Notes under the pieces: generated by a model
What the model was told of the DNA's origin: nothing
The model's database searches: none
What the model saw: the letters and a program-made list of their open reading frames with translations, nothing else
In this document: in pieces, positions 27,652 to 36,956 of the stretch
Layout of the letters: each line of letters begins with the position of its first letter
How positions within the stretch are numbered: the stretch's first letter is position 1
Program-made: the position numbers and the translations under genes
Source of the DNA: a virus
DNA length: 64,000 nucleotides
Virus record (IMG/VR): IMGVR_UViG_3300008259_000237
Span: 1-64,000 of that record
Direction: 5' to 3' (one strand)

Positions 27652-29307
27652 TCAGGAGAAGTTAACCGATTTAAAGTTTTTAACTCTAACGGTTATGTCT
27701 TTACCAGGGAATCTAACTTGGTATGTTTGATTTGGTTCCGCAAATAAAGTATCGTCAATTAAGGCAATTTGTCTTGTGGCAGGGTCTTCATATCTTTGTG
27801 AAGTCTGTGAAGAAGAATATTGACCACCAACTTGATTATATATTAAAATATTTGCTAATGTTATAACACCATTTTCATTCTGAATTTGTCTTCTTAATTC
27901 TGAAATATACACATTTTCACCCATTTGTCTATTTGCGGGACTAAAGAATTCGGTAACAATATTAATAACCTGACTGATTAGAACACCTTGATTTTGACTA
28001 CTATCTAAAACAACCTCAACATCAACTTTCAAATCAATTACATTAGCCGACATAACTGAAATATAATCATTCATCATTCTATAATTTGATAAGTAATTTG
28101 CGACATTATTCTTTAATGTGTTTGATAACACCTCAGTCAAATTACCTGTCTCATCGTATGCCAACATTTGAATCTTAATCTTGTTGTTTTCCTCAGTTAT
28201 TGCAACTTTTGCCGGTGCTCCAAACTGTGAAGGCATGGTTCTAATTAATGAATCATAATCATTAACCGTAACCGCCCTGTTTTGAGCGGCAAAATTAAAT
28301 GCCACTAAATTTCTTACCTCTTCTGTTGTGGGAATATTCGCCCCTCCAATTGCCGCAGTTACGTTAGTACATCTCAAGGAATTAATAACACTTGTATTTA
28401 CGGTTTGTGAAGGGCCATTTACATAAAAAGATATTGTTCCAATTTGGGTGATAACATTTACACCAACATTACTACTTAAACCACCACCAATTCTATACTG
28501 AACAAACAGGGTGGTATTTGATTTTAGTGATGAAGGCGTATCTGATGTTTTTGTTGGGTCTTCCACAAAAACTCTATCTTGCGCCAGTGCTTGAACTTCA
28601 TACCATCTATTATCTAATCCTATAAATTCTTGTGCGGATGGTACATTAGCATATTCAGTCCCATCTTTTAATAAAACACTTGTAACACCTAATACATTTT
28701 TTTCAGGTAAGAAAAGTTCAAAGAATGGTTTAACATCGTTTGGTGTTATTGATTTTTTAAAAACTTTTGTGATACCATTAACCACAGTTTCTCTTTTAAC
28801 AATAGTATAATTTATTAGAATATTACTTGAGTCAAAATTAGGTATTACTAATCTGTTCGGATATCCGTCTCCATTAACTGCCGATGAAAAATCAATATCA
28901 TATACTGTTTCAAATACTTGTCCCGCACCGTTTACTTGTGACCCTCTTCTTAAAATACCACAATATCTTAAATCTTCTTTGTCACCAAATGCCGGAACAG
29001 TTATTGAGAAATCAACTAATGCAACTGAAGGTCTTTGACCTGGAACTTTAAGTCCATAAGTTCTTGCAATATTATATATCGAAGACCTTTGTTGCGCATA
29101 TTGTAATACGGTTTCCTGTATACTTCTGTCAATATTAAAGTGTAGGTTGTCGGTTACGGCAGCATTTAAATCAAGTAAAACTGAAAATATCGCAGCATCA
29201 TTAACATTATCTATTAAATCGGGATAATAAGTCCTTGTAAAATTAATTAATTCGGTTCTTAATCCTTCAAAATCACGAGTGGTATACGATATTTTTTTGT
29301 TTGCCAT
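27652..29307 (-). CDS. Baseplate wedge protein, gp6/gpJ-like
   Basis: The protein has 551 residues. The N-terminus (YTTRDFEGLRTELINFTRTY, then YPDLIDNVNDAAIFSVLLDL) and the segment LQYAQQRSSIYNIARTYGLK are characteristic of the T4 gp6 / baseplate J-like family. Further typical elements are AFNFAAQNRAVTVNDYDSLI near residue 340 and a C-terminal SPANRQMGENVYISELRRQI. In T4, gp6 dimers form the inner ring of the wedge around the hub, together with gp25 and gp53. The gene lies 6 bases downstream of the gp25 gene, the same pairing as in many myophages. T4 gp6 is somewhat longer (about 660 residues), so part of its N-terminal region may be missing here. Confidence 0.85.
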   Translation of the reverse strand: MANKKISYTTRDFEGLRTELINFTRTYYPDLIDNVNDAAIFSVLLDLNAAVTDNLHFNIDRSIQETVLQYAQQRSSIYNIARTYGLKVPGQRPSVALVDFSITVPAFGDKEDLRYCGILRRGSQVNGAGQVFETVYDIDFSSAVNGDGYPNRLVIPNFDSSNILINYTIVKRETVVNGITKVFKKSITPNDVKPFFELFLPEKNVLGVTSVLLKDGTEYANVPSAQEFIGLDNRWYEVQALAQDRVFVEDPTKTSDTPSSLKSNTTLFVQYRIGGGLSSNVGVNVITQIGTISFYVNGPSQTVNTSVINSLRCTNVTAAIGGANIPTTEEVRNLVAFNFAAQNRAVTVNDYDSLIRTMPSQFGAPAKVAITEENNKIKIQMLAYDETGNLTEVLSNTLKNNVANYLSNYRMMNDYISVMSANVIDLKVDVEVVLDSSQNQGVLISQVINIVTEFFSPANRQMGENVYISELRRQIQNENGVITLANILIYNQVGGQYSSSQTSQRYEDPATRQIALIDDTLFAEPNQTYQVRFPGKDITVRVKNFKSVNFS

Positions 29308-29313
29308 ATATTA

Positions 29314-29772
29314 TTAAATATTAATAATAACAAAATCACTTGAATTAAATACACTATCTGTTATAACATAATCAATTCTTACAGTTGCGGTATGTTCTTT
29401 GGTTCCTATTCCGGGAACTCTATAAACTCTTTCGTCGTTATCATTTACATAACTTCCTTTACCCTCTTCACCGTCTGAAGCCGCTTTAACAGATATTTTA
29501 GTTATAGTTAAATTTGGTAGATATTCACCTACAGATTCTCTAATCTCGGCCTCAATTTCAGAAAATGTTGGACCGTCTAATGGTTCAAAAATAAATTCGT
29601 AAAGTCGGGTACCAAAATCAGGTAAAAAATATCTTGAACCTTTTCTAGTTAATAAAAGATGTATTAAGTCCGTTCTGATTTCTTCATCAGCGGTTTCAGA
29701 AAGAGATAAATATTTACCAGTTCTTGAGTCAAGAAATGGAAAATTTATACCATATGTTTTTCCTTGCGCCAT
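29314..29772 (-). CDS. Baseplate wedge protein gp25-like (GPW/gp25 family)
   Basis: The 152-residue protein has the typical gp25 core: RTDLIHLLLTRKGSRYFLPD, then FGTRLYEFIFEPLDGPTFSE and IEAEIRESVGEYLPNLTITK. The LLT.KGSR...P.FG..L..F.FEP pattern is diagnostic of the family. In T4 and related contractile systems, gp25 lines the sheath-initiating ring of the baseplate and contacts the first sheath disc. It is directly followed by the gp6-like gene. An insertion of about 15 residues (DGEEGKGSYVNDNDERVYRV) lies near the C-terminus. Confidence 0.9.
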   Translation of the reverse strand: MAQGKTYGINFPFLDSRTGKYLSLSETADEEIRTDLIHLLLTRKGSRYFLPDFGTRLYEFIFEPLDGPTFSEIEAEIRESVGEYLPNLTITKISVKAASDGEEGKGSYVNDNDERVYRVPGIGTKEHTATVRIDYVITDSVFNSSDFVIINI

Positions 29773-29776
29773 TTAT

Positions 29777-29784
29777 GATAAATA
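29777..29784 (-). promoter_or_regulatory. TATTTATC motif, candidate late promoter
   Basis: Sense strand TTGAGTAGTATTTATCATAA ends next to the gp25 start (4 bases between motif and ATG). The motif overlaps the last codons of the preceding gene. Confidence 0.4.
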
Positions 29785-30408
29785 CTACTCAATAGATTTT
29801 ATATTATAATAATAACAATCTCCATCTTCGGCAACCCATCTATCTGACAAAGTTTCAACCGAAGGTAAATCAGTATCAACTTTTATTTCTTTTGGTTCTA
29901 TTGGGAATTTGTTTGTGACCCAATTTGAATCCTTCCAATAAATTCTATTGTTTGGTTGGCATAATAAGTACCCGTCATCTGCAATTAAAATATGACCACA
30001 CTTATAATCCGATGGTTCATCAGAATATGGGTTTCTATACCAATCAACTGTCATTAAATAAGTTGCCCAAATTTTTAACCCATCTCTTAAAACAACCTGA
30101 CATCTTTTTTCATATAAATAATCATAAGTTGTTACAGTTACGTTTTCAGAAAAACAATCCCATAATTGTTTAAAATGGAAAGGTATGTCATTAGTTGGTT
30201 CTTTCATGAATATTTCAGAAATTGGAACTCTTGACCTCATCATTCCATAATCTGTCATTACATGGAATGTTAATATTTTTCCGGCAACTGATTGAACAGC
30301 AAAAGCATAAGCCTTGTGGAATTTATTATTGTCGTTAGGATTTTTTGTAAAATGTGATACCCTAACTAAACATTTAAATAATTCAATGTTTTCATTATAT
30401 ACTGCCAT
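29785..30408 (-). CDS. Conserved-looking hypothetical protein next to gp25
   Basis: The 207-residue protein has no recognised family. It shows FKCLVRVSHFTKNPNDNNKF, RSRVPISEIFMKEPTNDIPF and WATYLMTVDWYRNPYSDEPS, the aromatic-rich HILIADDGYLLCQPNNRIYW and a C-terminal DRWVAEDGDCYYYNIKS. The composition suggests a small soluble alpha/beta protein, not a fibre. It is the first gene after the terminator that closes the nucleotide-metabolism cassette, has its own TATTTATT motif, and is followed at 12 bases by gp25, so it probably belongs to the late structural unit. Confidence 0.55.
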   Translation of the reverse strand: MAVYNENIELFKCLVRVSHFTKNPNDNNKFHKAYAFAVQSVAGKILTFHVMTDYGMMRSRVPISEIFMKEPTNDIPFHFKQLWDCFSENVTVTTYDYLYEKRCQVVLRDGLKIWATYLMTVDWYRNPYSDEPSDYKCGHILIADDGYLLCQPNNRIYWKDSNWVTNKFPIEPKEIKVDTDLPSVETLSDRWVAEDGDCYYYNIKSIE

Positions 30409-30411
30409 GTA

Positions 30412-30419
30412 AATAAATA
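30412..30419 (-). promoter_or_regulatory. TATTTATT motif, candidate late promoter
   Basis: Sense strand AAGATATTTATTTACATG: the motif is 3 bases before the ATG at 30408. It lies just downstream of the terminator that closes the nrdA unit, as expected for the restart of a late transcript. Confidence 0.4.
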
Positions 30420-30424
30420 TCTTA

Positions 30425-30452
30425 AATAAAAAATCCCGATTACTCGGGATTT
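30425..30452 (-). terminator. Rho-independent terminator after nrdA
   Basis: In the sense strand the 9-bp stem AAATCCCGA / TCGGGATTT with a 4-base loop is followed by a run of six T. It begins 4 bases after the nrdA stop codon. Confidence 0.85.
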
Positions 30453-30455
30453 ATT

Positions 30456-32888
30456 TTATGATGAACATCCAAAACAATCAAATTGGCTATTCTCAGGTTT
30501 TGGTGGTAAATTTAAATGTGAATAATCAACCTTTGGTGGTTCAGGTGTTACATTTGGTTTTGAAACTTTTGAGATGTCAACCGCCAAATGTTTTGCCCCT
30601 GTTGAAATCGCCTTTGTTCTAACATAGTAACAAAGTGTTTTCAATCCTTTTTCCCATCCATAAAAGTGTGATGAATTAATTTTTGATAGGGTTGGATTTG
30701 ACATATAAATGTTCATTGATTGTGATTGGTCAATGAAAGGTGCTCTGTCCGCCGCCATCTCAATTAAAGACTTCTGTGAGATTTCCCAAATTGTTTTGTA
30801 CTTTTGAATTAAGTGTTCAATTCTTTTAACCTTTGAATTGTATTTTCTATCTTCTTGGTCAAGATAATTGTTGAAGTTAATCCCTTGGATTGAACCTTCG
30901 TTAAGAATGATTTCATTTTTTAGGTCTTCGCACCAAATACCTAACCTCTCAAAGTCATTAATCAAATACTTGTTAACAATCATAATCTCTCCACCAACAA
31001 CTCTTCTATTAAAAATAGCCGAGTGAGCTGGTTCTGTCATTTCATATGACCCTGTAATCTTAGCAGAAGATGCCACAGGCATTTGAGCAGTGAATAAAGA
31101 ATTACAAACACCATAATCTTTAACTTCTTCTTTAAGTGATGTCCAATTCCATCTTCCTGATAATTCATCTTCTTTTAGACCCCACATATCAAATTGAAAT
31201 ATCCCTTCCGACATCGGTGAACCGTTAAAGAAATCATATGGTTTATATTCTTCTGACTTACATAAACGACAACTTTCAGTAATTGCCGCAAAATAAATTG
31301 TTTCAAAAATATCTTTGTTAAGTTTTTTCGCTTCGTCAGATGTGAAAATGTAATCCATCAAATAGAATACATCTGCAAGTCCTTGAGTTCCAATTGCAAT
31401 TGCTCTTTGTTCACGGCCACCCTTGTTTCCCTTTTCAGTTGAGTAGTTGTTAATATCTACAACTTTATTAAGGGCTCTTACGACTTTACGAGTTTCTTCA
31501 TACAACAACTGGTGGTCAAACTTTCCATCTATAACAAAGTTCTTCAATACCATTGATGAAAGTGTACAAATCGCAGTTGTCTTTTCATCTGTATATTGGT
31601 AAATCTCGTTACAAAGATTTGATTGTTTGATTACACCAATGTTTTGATGATTTGTCTTTTTGTTCGCATTGTCTTTTGAGCAAAGATATGGAACACCAGT
31701 TTCAATTTGAGATTCGATAACTTTTGTCCAAACTTCTTGTGCTTTAACTTTTTTACCAAGTCCTAATTCAACCGCTTTGTTGTAGTTTTCTTCATACTCT
31801 TCTCCATAACATTCCTGAAGAGCTTTGATTCCTGCTTTTTTGATGTCGTTTGGGCAGAACAAATACCAGTCATCATTATTTTTAACTGCGTTCATAAAGT
31901 TATCAGGAATCCAAAGTGCTGTGAACAAATCACGAGCTCTTAATTCTTCAGCCCCTGTATTCTTTTTAATATCCAATAGGTCAAAAATATCTTTGTGCCA
32001 AGGTTCCAAGTAAATTGCCGCAGAACCAGGACGACGACCTTGTTGATTAAAGAATCTAAGTGATTCATTAACAATTTTTAAGTATTTTAAAAGTCCGCCA
32101 GCAAATCCTCCTGATGAAGAAATACGACTTTCTTTACTACGAATATTAGACATAGAAAGACCAATACCTGCAGCGTCTGATGAATAGGTTGAGATATCCC
32201 TCATGGTATTTAAAAGTCCGTCTCTCGAATCTGCGTCGTTATAATGAAGAACACAAGATGCAAGTTGTGGAACTTTCGTACCCGCATTAATCATAATTGG
32301 TGTTGCCGGTGAAATGAGTTGACTTGAAAGTGACTTATAGTACTCAACCGCTTGTTCAAATGATTTGGTAACCCAAATTGCGACACGCATGTACATATGT
32401 TGTGGTCTTTCAACAACTTTACCACTTGGTAGTTTCAAAAGATACATTTCTTGTAGTGACCTCCAAGCAAAATAGTCAAAGTTATAATCATTGTCATGAT
32501 TGATGACATCATCAATATTTGACGGACCATAACTCTCAATCATTTCCATCAATTTATCATTCACAATACCGTCAACATGTAACATGTGCATTGTGTTTGA
32601 AAAACTTGGGTCGGTCTCTTTGTGATAAGATGAAATCGCCACAGATGAAGCAAGACGAGAATAATCGTGATGACTGCCGGTATATGCCGCGGCTATTTCA
32701 TAGATTAACTTATCTAACTCTTTTGTGGTTATAACACCCTCAGTTGGTACTGATGTTATTACTTTGATGAAAATCTCATCAGAGTTTACACTCATACCTT
32801 TTGCGGACCTTTTTATTCGGTTATAAATTTTTTGTGGATTAAATGATACATTATCTCCACCTCTCTTTTTAATAGTAAGTGACATCAT
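30456..32888 (-). CDS. nrdA: Class I ribonucleotide reductase large subunit (NrdA)
   Basis: It reduces ribonucleoside diphosphates to deoxy forms for phage DNA synthesis, with NrdB as radical donor. Residues about 1-95 form an ATP-cone (LTIKKRGGDNVSFNPQKIYN), the site of allosteric control by ATP/dATP. Catalytic elements are visible: Cys near 211 in QLASCVLHY, the NLCNEI finger-loop triad near 424, the redox partner Cys in AICTLSSM, a Tyr-Tyr pair in CYYVRT near 752 for radical transfer, and a C-terminal CFGC pair for thioredoxin or glutaredoxin. Length (810) is normal for the family. The gene follows nrdB by 20 bases and is closed by a strong terminator. The start could be either of two adjacent Met codons. 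Confidence 0.95.
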   Translation of the reverse strand: MMSLTIKKRGGDNVSFNPQKIYNRIKRSAKGMSVNSDEIFIKVITSVPTEGVITTKELDKLIYEIAAAYTGSHHDYSRLASSVAISSYHKETDPSFSNTMHMLHVDGIVNDKLMEMIESYGPSNIDDVINHDNDYNFDYFAWRSLQEMYLLKLPSGKVVERPQHMYMRVAIWVTKSFEQAVEYYKSLSSQLISPATPIMINAGTKVPQLASCVLHYNDADSRDGLLNTMRDISTYSSDAAGIGLSMSNIRSKESRISSSGGFAGGLLKYLKIVNESLRFFNQQGRRPGSAAIYLEPWHKDIFDLLDIKKNTGAEELRARDLFTALWIPDNFMNAVKNNDDWYLFCPNDIKKAGIKALQECYGEEYEENYNKAVELGLGKKVKAQEVWTKVIESQIETGVPYLCSKDNANKKTNHQNIGVIKQSNLCNEIYQYTDEKTTAICTLSSMVLKNFVIDGKFDHQLLYEETRKVVRALNKVVDINNYSTEKGNKGGREQRAIAIGTQGLADVFYLMDYIFTSDEAKKLNKDIFETIYFAAITESCRLCKSEEYKPYDFFNGSPMSEGIFQFDMWGLKEDELSGRWNWTSLKEEVKDYGVCNSLFTAQMPVASSAKITGSYEMTEPAHSAIFNRRVVGGEIMIVNKYLINDFERLGIWCEDLKNEIILNEGSIQGINFNNYLDQEDRKYNSKVKRIEHLIQKYKTIWEISQKSLIEMAADRAPFIDQSQSMNIYMSNPTLSKINSSHFYGWEKGLKTLCYYVRTKAISTGAKHLAVDISKVSKPNVTPEPPKVDYSHLNLPPKPENSQFDCFGCSS

Positions 32889-32907
32889 GGTTTGAAAAAA
32901 TAATCAA

Positions 32908-33858
32908 TTAAAAGTCATCCGTAAAGGACAATGTTTCATTAAGTTTTGCTTTTTGGTATTCTACAGTTCTTGATTCAAAGAAGTTACCTTTTGTTTCAAC
33001 GGCAATCTGTTCCATGAATTTAAATGGTTGTTCAACATTAAATTGTTTCTTACATCCCATTTTAACTAGTAGTCCATCAACCACAAATTCAAGATATTGT
33101 TTCATAAGATTTGAATTCATTCCAATAAGTGAAACAGGAAGTGATTCTGTGATAAACTCTTTTTCAATTTCAAGAGCAGACAATAGAATCTCTCTGATTC
33201 GTTTCTCACTTGGTTTGTTTTCACAATGATTATTCAAAAGGTGAATTGCAAAATCACAGTGAAGATTCTCATCTTTAAAGATAAGTGAATTCGCATTACA
33301 CAAACCTTGCATAAGTCCTCTTGACTTCAACCAAAAGATTGAACAGAATGAACCTGAGAAGAAGATTCCTTCAACCGCGGCAAACGCCACCAATCTTTCT
33401 TGGAAAGATGCGTTCTCAATCCAATCCAACGCCCATTTGGCTTTCTTTTGTACCGCAGGTAATCTGTCAATCGCGTGGAAACATTCATCCTTTTCTTTTG
33501 GATTTGACACATAAGTATCAATCAAAAGTGAATACATTAAACTGTGAATGTTTTCCATAGCTAATTGGAATCCATAGAAAAATTTGGCTTCAGGATATTG
33601 GACTTCTCGGTAAAAATTCTCTGCCAAATTTTCATTAACAATACCATCCGATGCCGCAAAGAATGATAGAACATTCTTAACGAAGTATTGTTCATTCTCT
33701 GAAAGGTTTTCCCAATCACGAATATCACCTGATAAGTCAACCTCTTCTGCCGTCCAAAAAGCAGCTTGATGCATCTTATAATATTCCCATATATCGTTGT
33801 GTTCAATAGGAAATATCACAAACCTATTTGGGTTTTCTACTAAAATTTTTTCACTCAT
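32908..33858 (-). CDS. nrdB: Class I ribonucleotide reductase small subunit (NrdB)
   Basis: It is the ferritin-like radical-generating partner of NrdA. The di-iron ligands and tyrosyl radical site can be followed: the acidic residue in [12 protein letters not shown] near 36, the E..H...Y pattern in [12 protein letters not shown] near 100-107, Glu in [12 protein letters not shown], and E..H in [13 protein letters not shown]. The C-terminus ends in the acidic-aromatic SFTDDF tail that docks to NrdA. Its 316 residues are slightly shorter than the E. coli enzyme. It lies between the gp41-like helicase gene (5 bases upstream) and nrdA (20 bases downstream), so all are likely on one transcript. Confidence 0.95.
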   Translation of the reverse strand: MSEKILVENPNRFVIFPIEHNDIWEYYKMHQAAFWTAEEVDLSGDIRDWENLSENEQYFVKNVLSFFAASDGIVNENLAENFYREVQYPEAKFFYGFQLAMENIHSLMYSLLIDTYVSNPKEKDECFHAIDRLPAVQKKAKWALDWIENASFQERLVAFAAVEGIFFSGSFCSIFWLKSRGLMQGLCNANSLIFKDENLHCDFAIHLLNNHCENKPSEKRIREILLSALEIEKEFITESLPVSLIGMNSNLMKQYLEFVVDGLLVKMGCKKQFNVEQPFKFMEQIAVETKGNFFESRTVEYQKAKLNETLSFTDDF

Positions 33859-33863
33859 ATTAA

Positions 33864-35246
33864 TTAATTATTTTGTTGTTCTCTTTGTTTTCTTTTCTCC
33901 AGCAAATCTTTAATTCGCTGTCTGTTGTTTTCTTCTTTCTGTTCCTCAAGTCCCAAGAATGTCACAGAACTTTCAGTATCTATTTCAAGCATTCCATTGT
34001 CAAACTTACAATTTTCAAATACAACTCCATCGTCTCCAATTCTTGATTTGGTTATTGCGATTGTTGCGAGTTTCATCTCTTTCTGTTGTAAAGTTTTTGC
34101 AACTGATATAATAACGTGTCCTACTTGAGCTTTCTTGATTGAACCTCCCATTTGGTCTGTTGTTACAACTTCCGATGAAATTGAACTTCTGTTACCTTGT
34201 GTTGCCGTCCATCCAACTAAGTTTAACTCGTGACACATGGCTTCAAATCCTCTCATAACCGAACCTTCAGATTTCCATTCATCTCCCAAATTCTTATCGG
34301 GAACGATACAGTCAATGTAATCCAAAACAACCATATCTAATTTAATCCCATCAGCAATCATTTTACGAATCTGATTTTTAATTTGTAGAATTGTTAATGT
34401 ATCTGAAGGTAGTTTCTTAAGAATCAATCTATTCTCCATATTACTTTGTACCTCTCTAACCTTATCCATTACCTCATCTTTCTTGTTTGATAACTCATCA
34501 GGGTGAACTTTTGTCCAAAGTGTAATATGTTTTCTTTGAATAATTTTTGGGTTATCCTCGAAAAATATTTGAAGTACATTGTATCCTAAATTGAACGAGT
34601 GATTTGCAATCTTTGTTAGGAATGTTGATTTACCAACTCCCGTAGGTGCTAAAATAACCCCTAACTCTCCTTTTGCCAAACCTCCCTTAAGTAATCTGTC
34701 AATACCGGGTATACCCATAGGTATCGGATGACGATAATCTTCATTCAACACATCATCAAGGTTAGAAAAGACATCGGACATCCCATCTTCTCTTTCTCCA
34801 ACTTGAAGGGCTTCTCTAACCAATTCTTCAAGTTTATCATAACTTTCAAATTCACCACCATCAATAACTTTCTGAGCTTTGGTAATCGCCTTTTGAAGTT
34901 CTTGTTGTTTACAGAATTTGAGAGCCTTTTCCTGAACAAATTGAGAACCTTCAATCTGAACATCTTTGACTTTTACAATTGTGTCAATGATGATTTTTGA
35001 AGCCAGTTCTTGTTGGATTTCAGATTTTGCAATCTGTTCCAAAGTGTCAAAAGTAGGAACATGCTCATACTTTGAATGATACTCCTTAATCATTTGAATG
35101 ATTAATTTGAAGTACTTGTTTTCAAAATACTGTTGTTCTATGACATCAATAATAGACCTTCCGAAATCCTTATCTACAATAATTTGGTTGAGTAATTGTA
35201 TCTGAAATGAAGAGCCTAAATAATCAAAATTTTTGTTCGACGCCAT
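33864..35246 (-). CDS. Replicative DNA helicase, DnaB/gp41-like
   Basis: This RecA-fold hexameric helicase would unwind DNA ahead of the phage polymerase. The N-terminal region (1-150) is helical, as in the primase-contacting domain of gp41. Walker A is [15 protein letters not shown] near residue 198, and Walker B is [14 protein letters not shown] near 303. [20 protein letters not shown] with a following GGS..K motif matches the DnaB-type C-terminal core. The tail is basic and Gln-rich ([20 protein letters not shown]). Length (460) fits T4 gp41. No separate primase gene is seen in this window. It lies between two replication or nucleotide genes on the same strand. Confidence 0.9.
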   Translation of the reverse strand: MASNKNFDYLGSSFQIQLLNQIIVDKDFGRSIIDVIEQQYFENKYFKLIIQMIKEYHSKYEHVPTFDTLEQIAKSEIQQELASKIIIDTIVKVKDVQIEGSQFVQEKALKFCKQQELQKAITKAQKVIDGGEFESYDKLEELVREALQVGEREDGMSDVFSNLDDVLNEDYRHPIPMGIPGIDRLLKGGLAKGELGVILAPTGVGKSTFLTKIANHSFNLGYNVLQIFFEDNPKIIQRKHITLWTKVHPDELSNKKDEVMDKVREVQSNMENRLILKKLPSDTLTILQIKNQIRKMIADGIKLDMVVLDYIDCIVPDKNLGDEWKSEGSVMRGFEAMCHELNLVGWTATQGNRSSISSEVVTTDQMGGSIKKAQVGHVIISVAKTLQQKEMKLATIAITKSRIGDDGVVFENCKFDNGMLEIDTESSVTFLGLEEQKEENNRQRIKDLLEKRKQREQQNN

Positions 35247-35267
35247 AGTTTAAAAGTTTCTTATAAG

Positions 35268-35729
35268 TTATAAATAGGATGGTTTCAAGGAAATTCCAGC
35301 ATATTCATAAGTTAAATTTTTAGCTGAAAAAATGTCAGTAAGAGTCGAAAGCAAAGTTTTTATGTGAGGACGGATATCTACGGTGTATCTTATTTTAGGC
35401 GGGAAAACCTTAGCATCCATCTGATGATGACAAATTGTCATATCACCATGTTTGATAAACATGCTGAAGTGTTCTGGGCCATCAGTGTAAGATGTGTTTA
35501 ACACCTCGGGGTTGCTTTGGATTTCATAAGAATTCTCAAGCATGTAGTCAATTGTTTTCATCTTAAGTTGATGTAGCATCTTATCCTTAAACTCGGTTAG
35601 ATACTCATGCAAATCAATTGAATACTTCGCATGTGGATTAAAATCCCTAACATTAAAAAATCTTTGGACGATGATGTTGTCATTTACCATCATCAAGAAC
35701 TCCAACTTTGTTGAATCTTGCTCTTTCAT
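35268..35729 (-). CDS. Hypothetical protein in the replication cassette
   Basis: The 153-residue protein has no recognised domain. Visible segments are STKLEFLMMVNDNIIVQRFF, a helical HEYLTEFKDKMLHQLKMKTI, FSMFIKHGDMTICHHQMDAK and VDIRPHIKTLLSTLTDIFSA. It lies between the RNase H-like nuclease gene and the gp41-like helicase gene, where T4-related phages often keep helicase loaders or other replication accessory proteins; that role is only inferred from position. Confidence 0.55.
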   Translation of the reverse strand: MKEQDSTKLEFLMMVNDNIIVQRFFNVRDFNPHAKYSIDLHEYLTEFKDKMLHQLKMKTIDYMLENSYEIQSNPEVLNTSYTDGPEHFSMFIKHGDMTICHHQMDAKVFPPKIRYTVDIRPHIKTLLSTLTDIFSAKNLTYEYAGISLKPSYL

Positions 35730-35790
35730 AAATTTTACTTTTTGGTTTTAAATTGTTTTTTTTCTTTTCTTGTTAATTTCATAAATGGTT

Positions 35791-36567
35791 TTACGAAGTT
35801 TTAATCTCAAAAAATTCATTTCCATAGATACCTGATTTGGTTTTACCTGTTAGTAAGTTTTGTAATACTTTGTTGTCTTTGTCTTCTTTTAAAAGAAGTT
35901 CTGCCTTTTCTAAAATATCGGTAAAGGTAACCGGTTTTTCAAGTATTTCAGGAAATAATTTTACCAAAGTTTTTTCACCCAAATAATAAATCCCATCAAT
36001 ATTATCTGACTTATCACCAGATATTATCTTATAGGTTTTAACATTATAGTGGGGAATCTCAGCTTCATACAATCTGATGTAGTCACCTTTTTTGTATGTG
36101 AATTTTGTATTAGGTGAGTATATTGAGACGTTATCTGATATTAACTGAGTCAGGTCTCTATCCGCCGAGAAAATGGTTATAATCTCATCATTTGCAATTT
36201 GACAATAGTAAGCAATTAAATCATCAGCCTCATTTCCGTTAATATCAACTTGACGAATAAACATTTCTTCAAGGTATTGTTTAATCCTTGATTTTTGTTC
36301 GTAAAGTGATTCTTCTTTAAAATCTTGGGGAAGCGGTCTACGATTTTCTTTGTATTGGGGATAAATTAATTTACGAGCGGATGAACTACCTTCCCCATCC
36401 CAAAACACAACGACCTTATCAAAATTTTCTTCTTCAATAAAGCGTCGGGTGGTATTCAGAAAATGCCAAATACCCCCGACATGCCTTCCTTCGTGAAAGA
36501 AATCTCTTACTCCGTGAAATCCAATTTTAAGTAAATTGTTACCGTCAATTAATAATGTTTTGGTCAC
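35791..36567 (-). CDS. 5'-3' exonuclease / RNase H (FEN-like, T4 Rnh type)
   Basis: This PIN-fold nuclease is expected to remove RNA primers and flaps during lagging-strand synthesis. The acidic metal-binding residues of the FEN family can be traced: Asp in LLIDGNNLLKI, Asp in VVVFWDGEGSSSARK, the E.DD pair in NGNEADDLIAY, D.D in FSADRDLTQLI, and D..D in ISGDKSDNIDGI, which precedes the helix-hairpin-helix-like turn YLGEKTLVKLFP. The predicted start is GTG at 36567, 9 bases after the UvsX stop; the conserved TLLIDGNN begins three residues later, so no downstream ATG could be used. 258 residues, a little shorter than T4 RNase H. Confidence 0.88.
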   Translation of the reverse strand: MTKTLLIDGNNLLKIGFHGVRDFFHEGRHVGGIWHFLNTTRRFIEEENFDKVVVFWDGEGSSSARKLIYPQYKENRRPLPQDFKEESLYEQKSRIKQYLEEMFIRQVDINGNEADDLIAYYCQIANDEIITIFSADRDLTQLISDNVSIYSPNTKFTYKKGDYIRLYEAEIPHYNVKTYKIISGDKSDNIDGIYYLGEKTLVKLFPEILEKPVTFTDILEKAELLLKEDKDNKVLQNLLTGKTKSGIYGNEFFEIKTS

Positions 36568-36578
36568 AAGTAAGTTTA

Positions 36579-36956
36579 TTATTGTTCAACTTCTTCTTTC
36601 AAATCAAAATCCAAATCTACAACACCAAGAACATCTTTCCAATATTCAGCATGTTCTTTTTTGTATGACTCAATAGATGCCTTTTCTTCTGCGGGTTCTT
36701 TACCCGCCATAAATCCATGTGGTGTAACTATAATTTTACCATCTTCATAACCAAGTCCGTTGATGTGATTTTTCAACACAGAAACTTTGGTTCTTGTGGC
36801 AAATTTAACAGTTCTCTTGTCTTTTGTTGCCGTAATCTTTGTAGTGCCAGCACCTTTTTGATTACCAAACAAAAATACCAAAGATGAGTTTAACCAAAAT
36901 ACCAATCTTGTCAGCAAGTACTGAAGCGTTATGTTGCTTTCCACCCTTACCTTCAA
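36579..36956 (-). CDS. uvsX: UvsX/RecA-like recombinase, C-terminal part (out of frame with N-terminal part)
   Basis: From about residue 15 this frame reads FWLNSSLVFLFGNQKGAGTT, then KITATKDKRTVKFATRTKVS, and ends in an acidic tail (DLDFDLKEEVEQ). These belong to the C-terminal half of the RecA-fold core (the WLNSSLVFLFG strand, then the DNA-binding and C-terminal region). The first residues before FWLNSS are the out-of-frame reading of the upstream part. The apparent ATG at 36956 is therefore probably not a real start. See the N-terminal part for the break. Confidence 0.6.
   Translation of the reverse strand: MKVRVESNITLQYLLTRLVFWLNSSLVFLFGNQKGAGTTKITATKDKRTVKFATRTKVSVLKNHINGLGYEDGKIIVTPHGFMAGKEPAEEKASIESYKKEHAEYWKDVLGVVDLDFDLKEEVEQ

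Noticed and set aside
35272-35279. TATTTATA-like sequence before the gp41-like gene
   Set aside because: It is part of the last codons (Tyr-Leu-stop) of the 35268-35729 gene; the other replication genes lack the motif.
35735-35782. 15-residue Lys-rich ORF (MKLTRKEKKQFKTKK) between the RNase H and 35729 genes, minus strand
   Set aside because: Too short and of a composition expected by chance in A-rich spacer DNA; no supporting feature.
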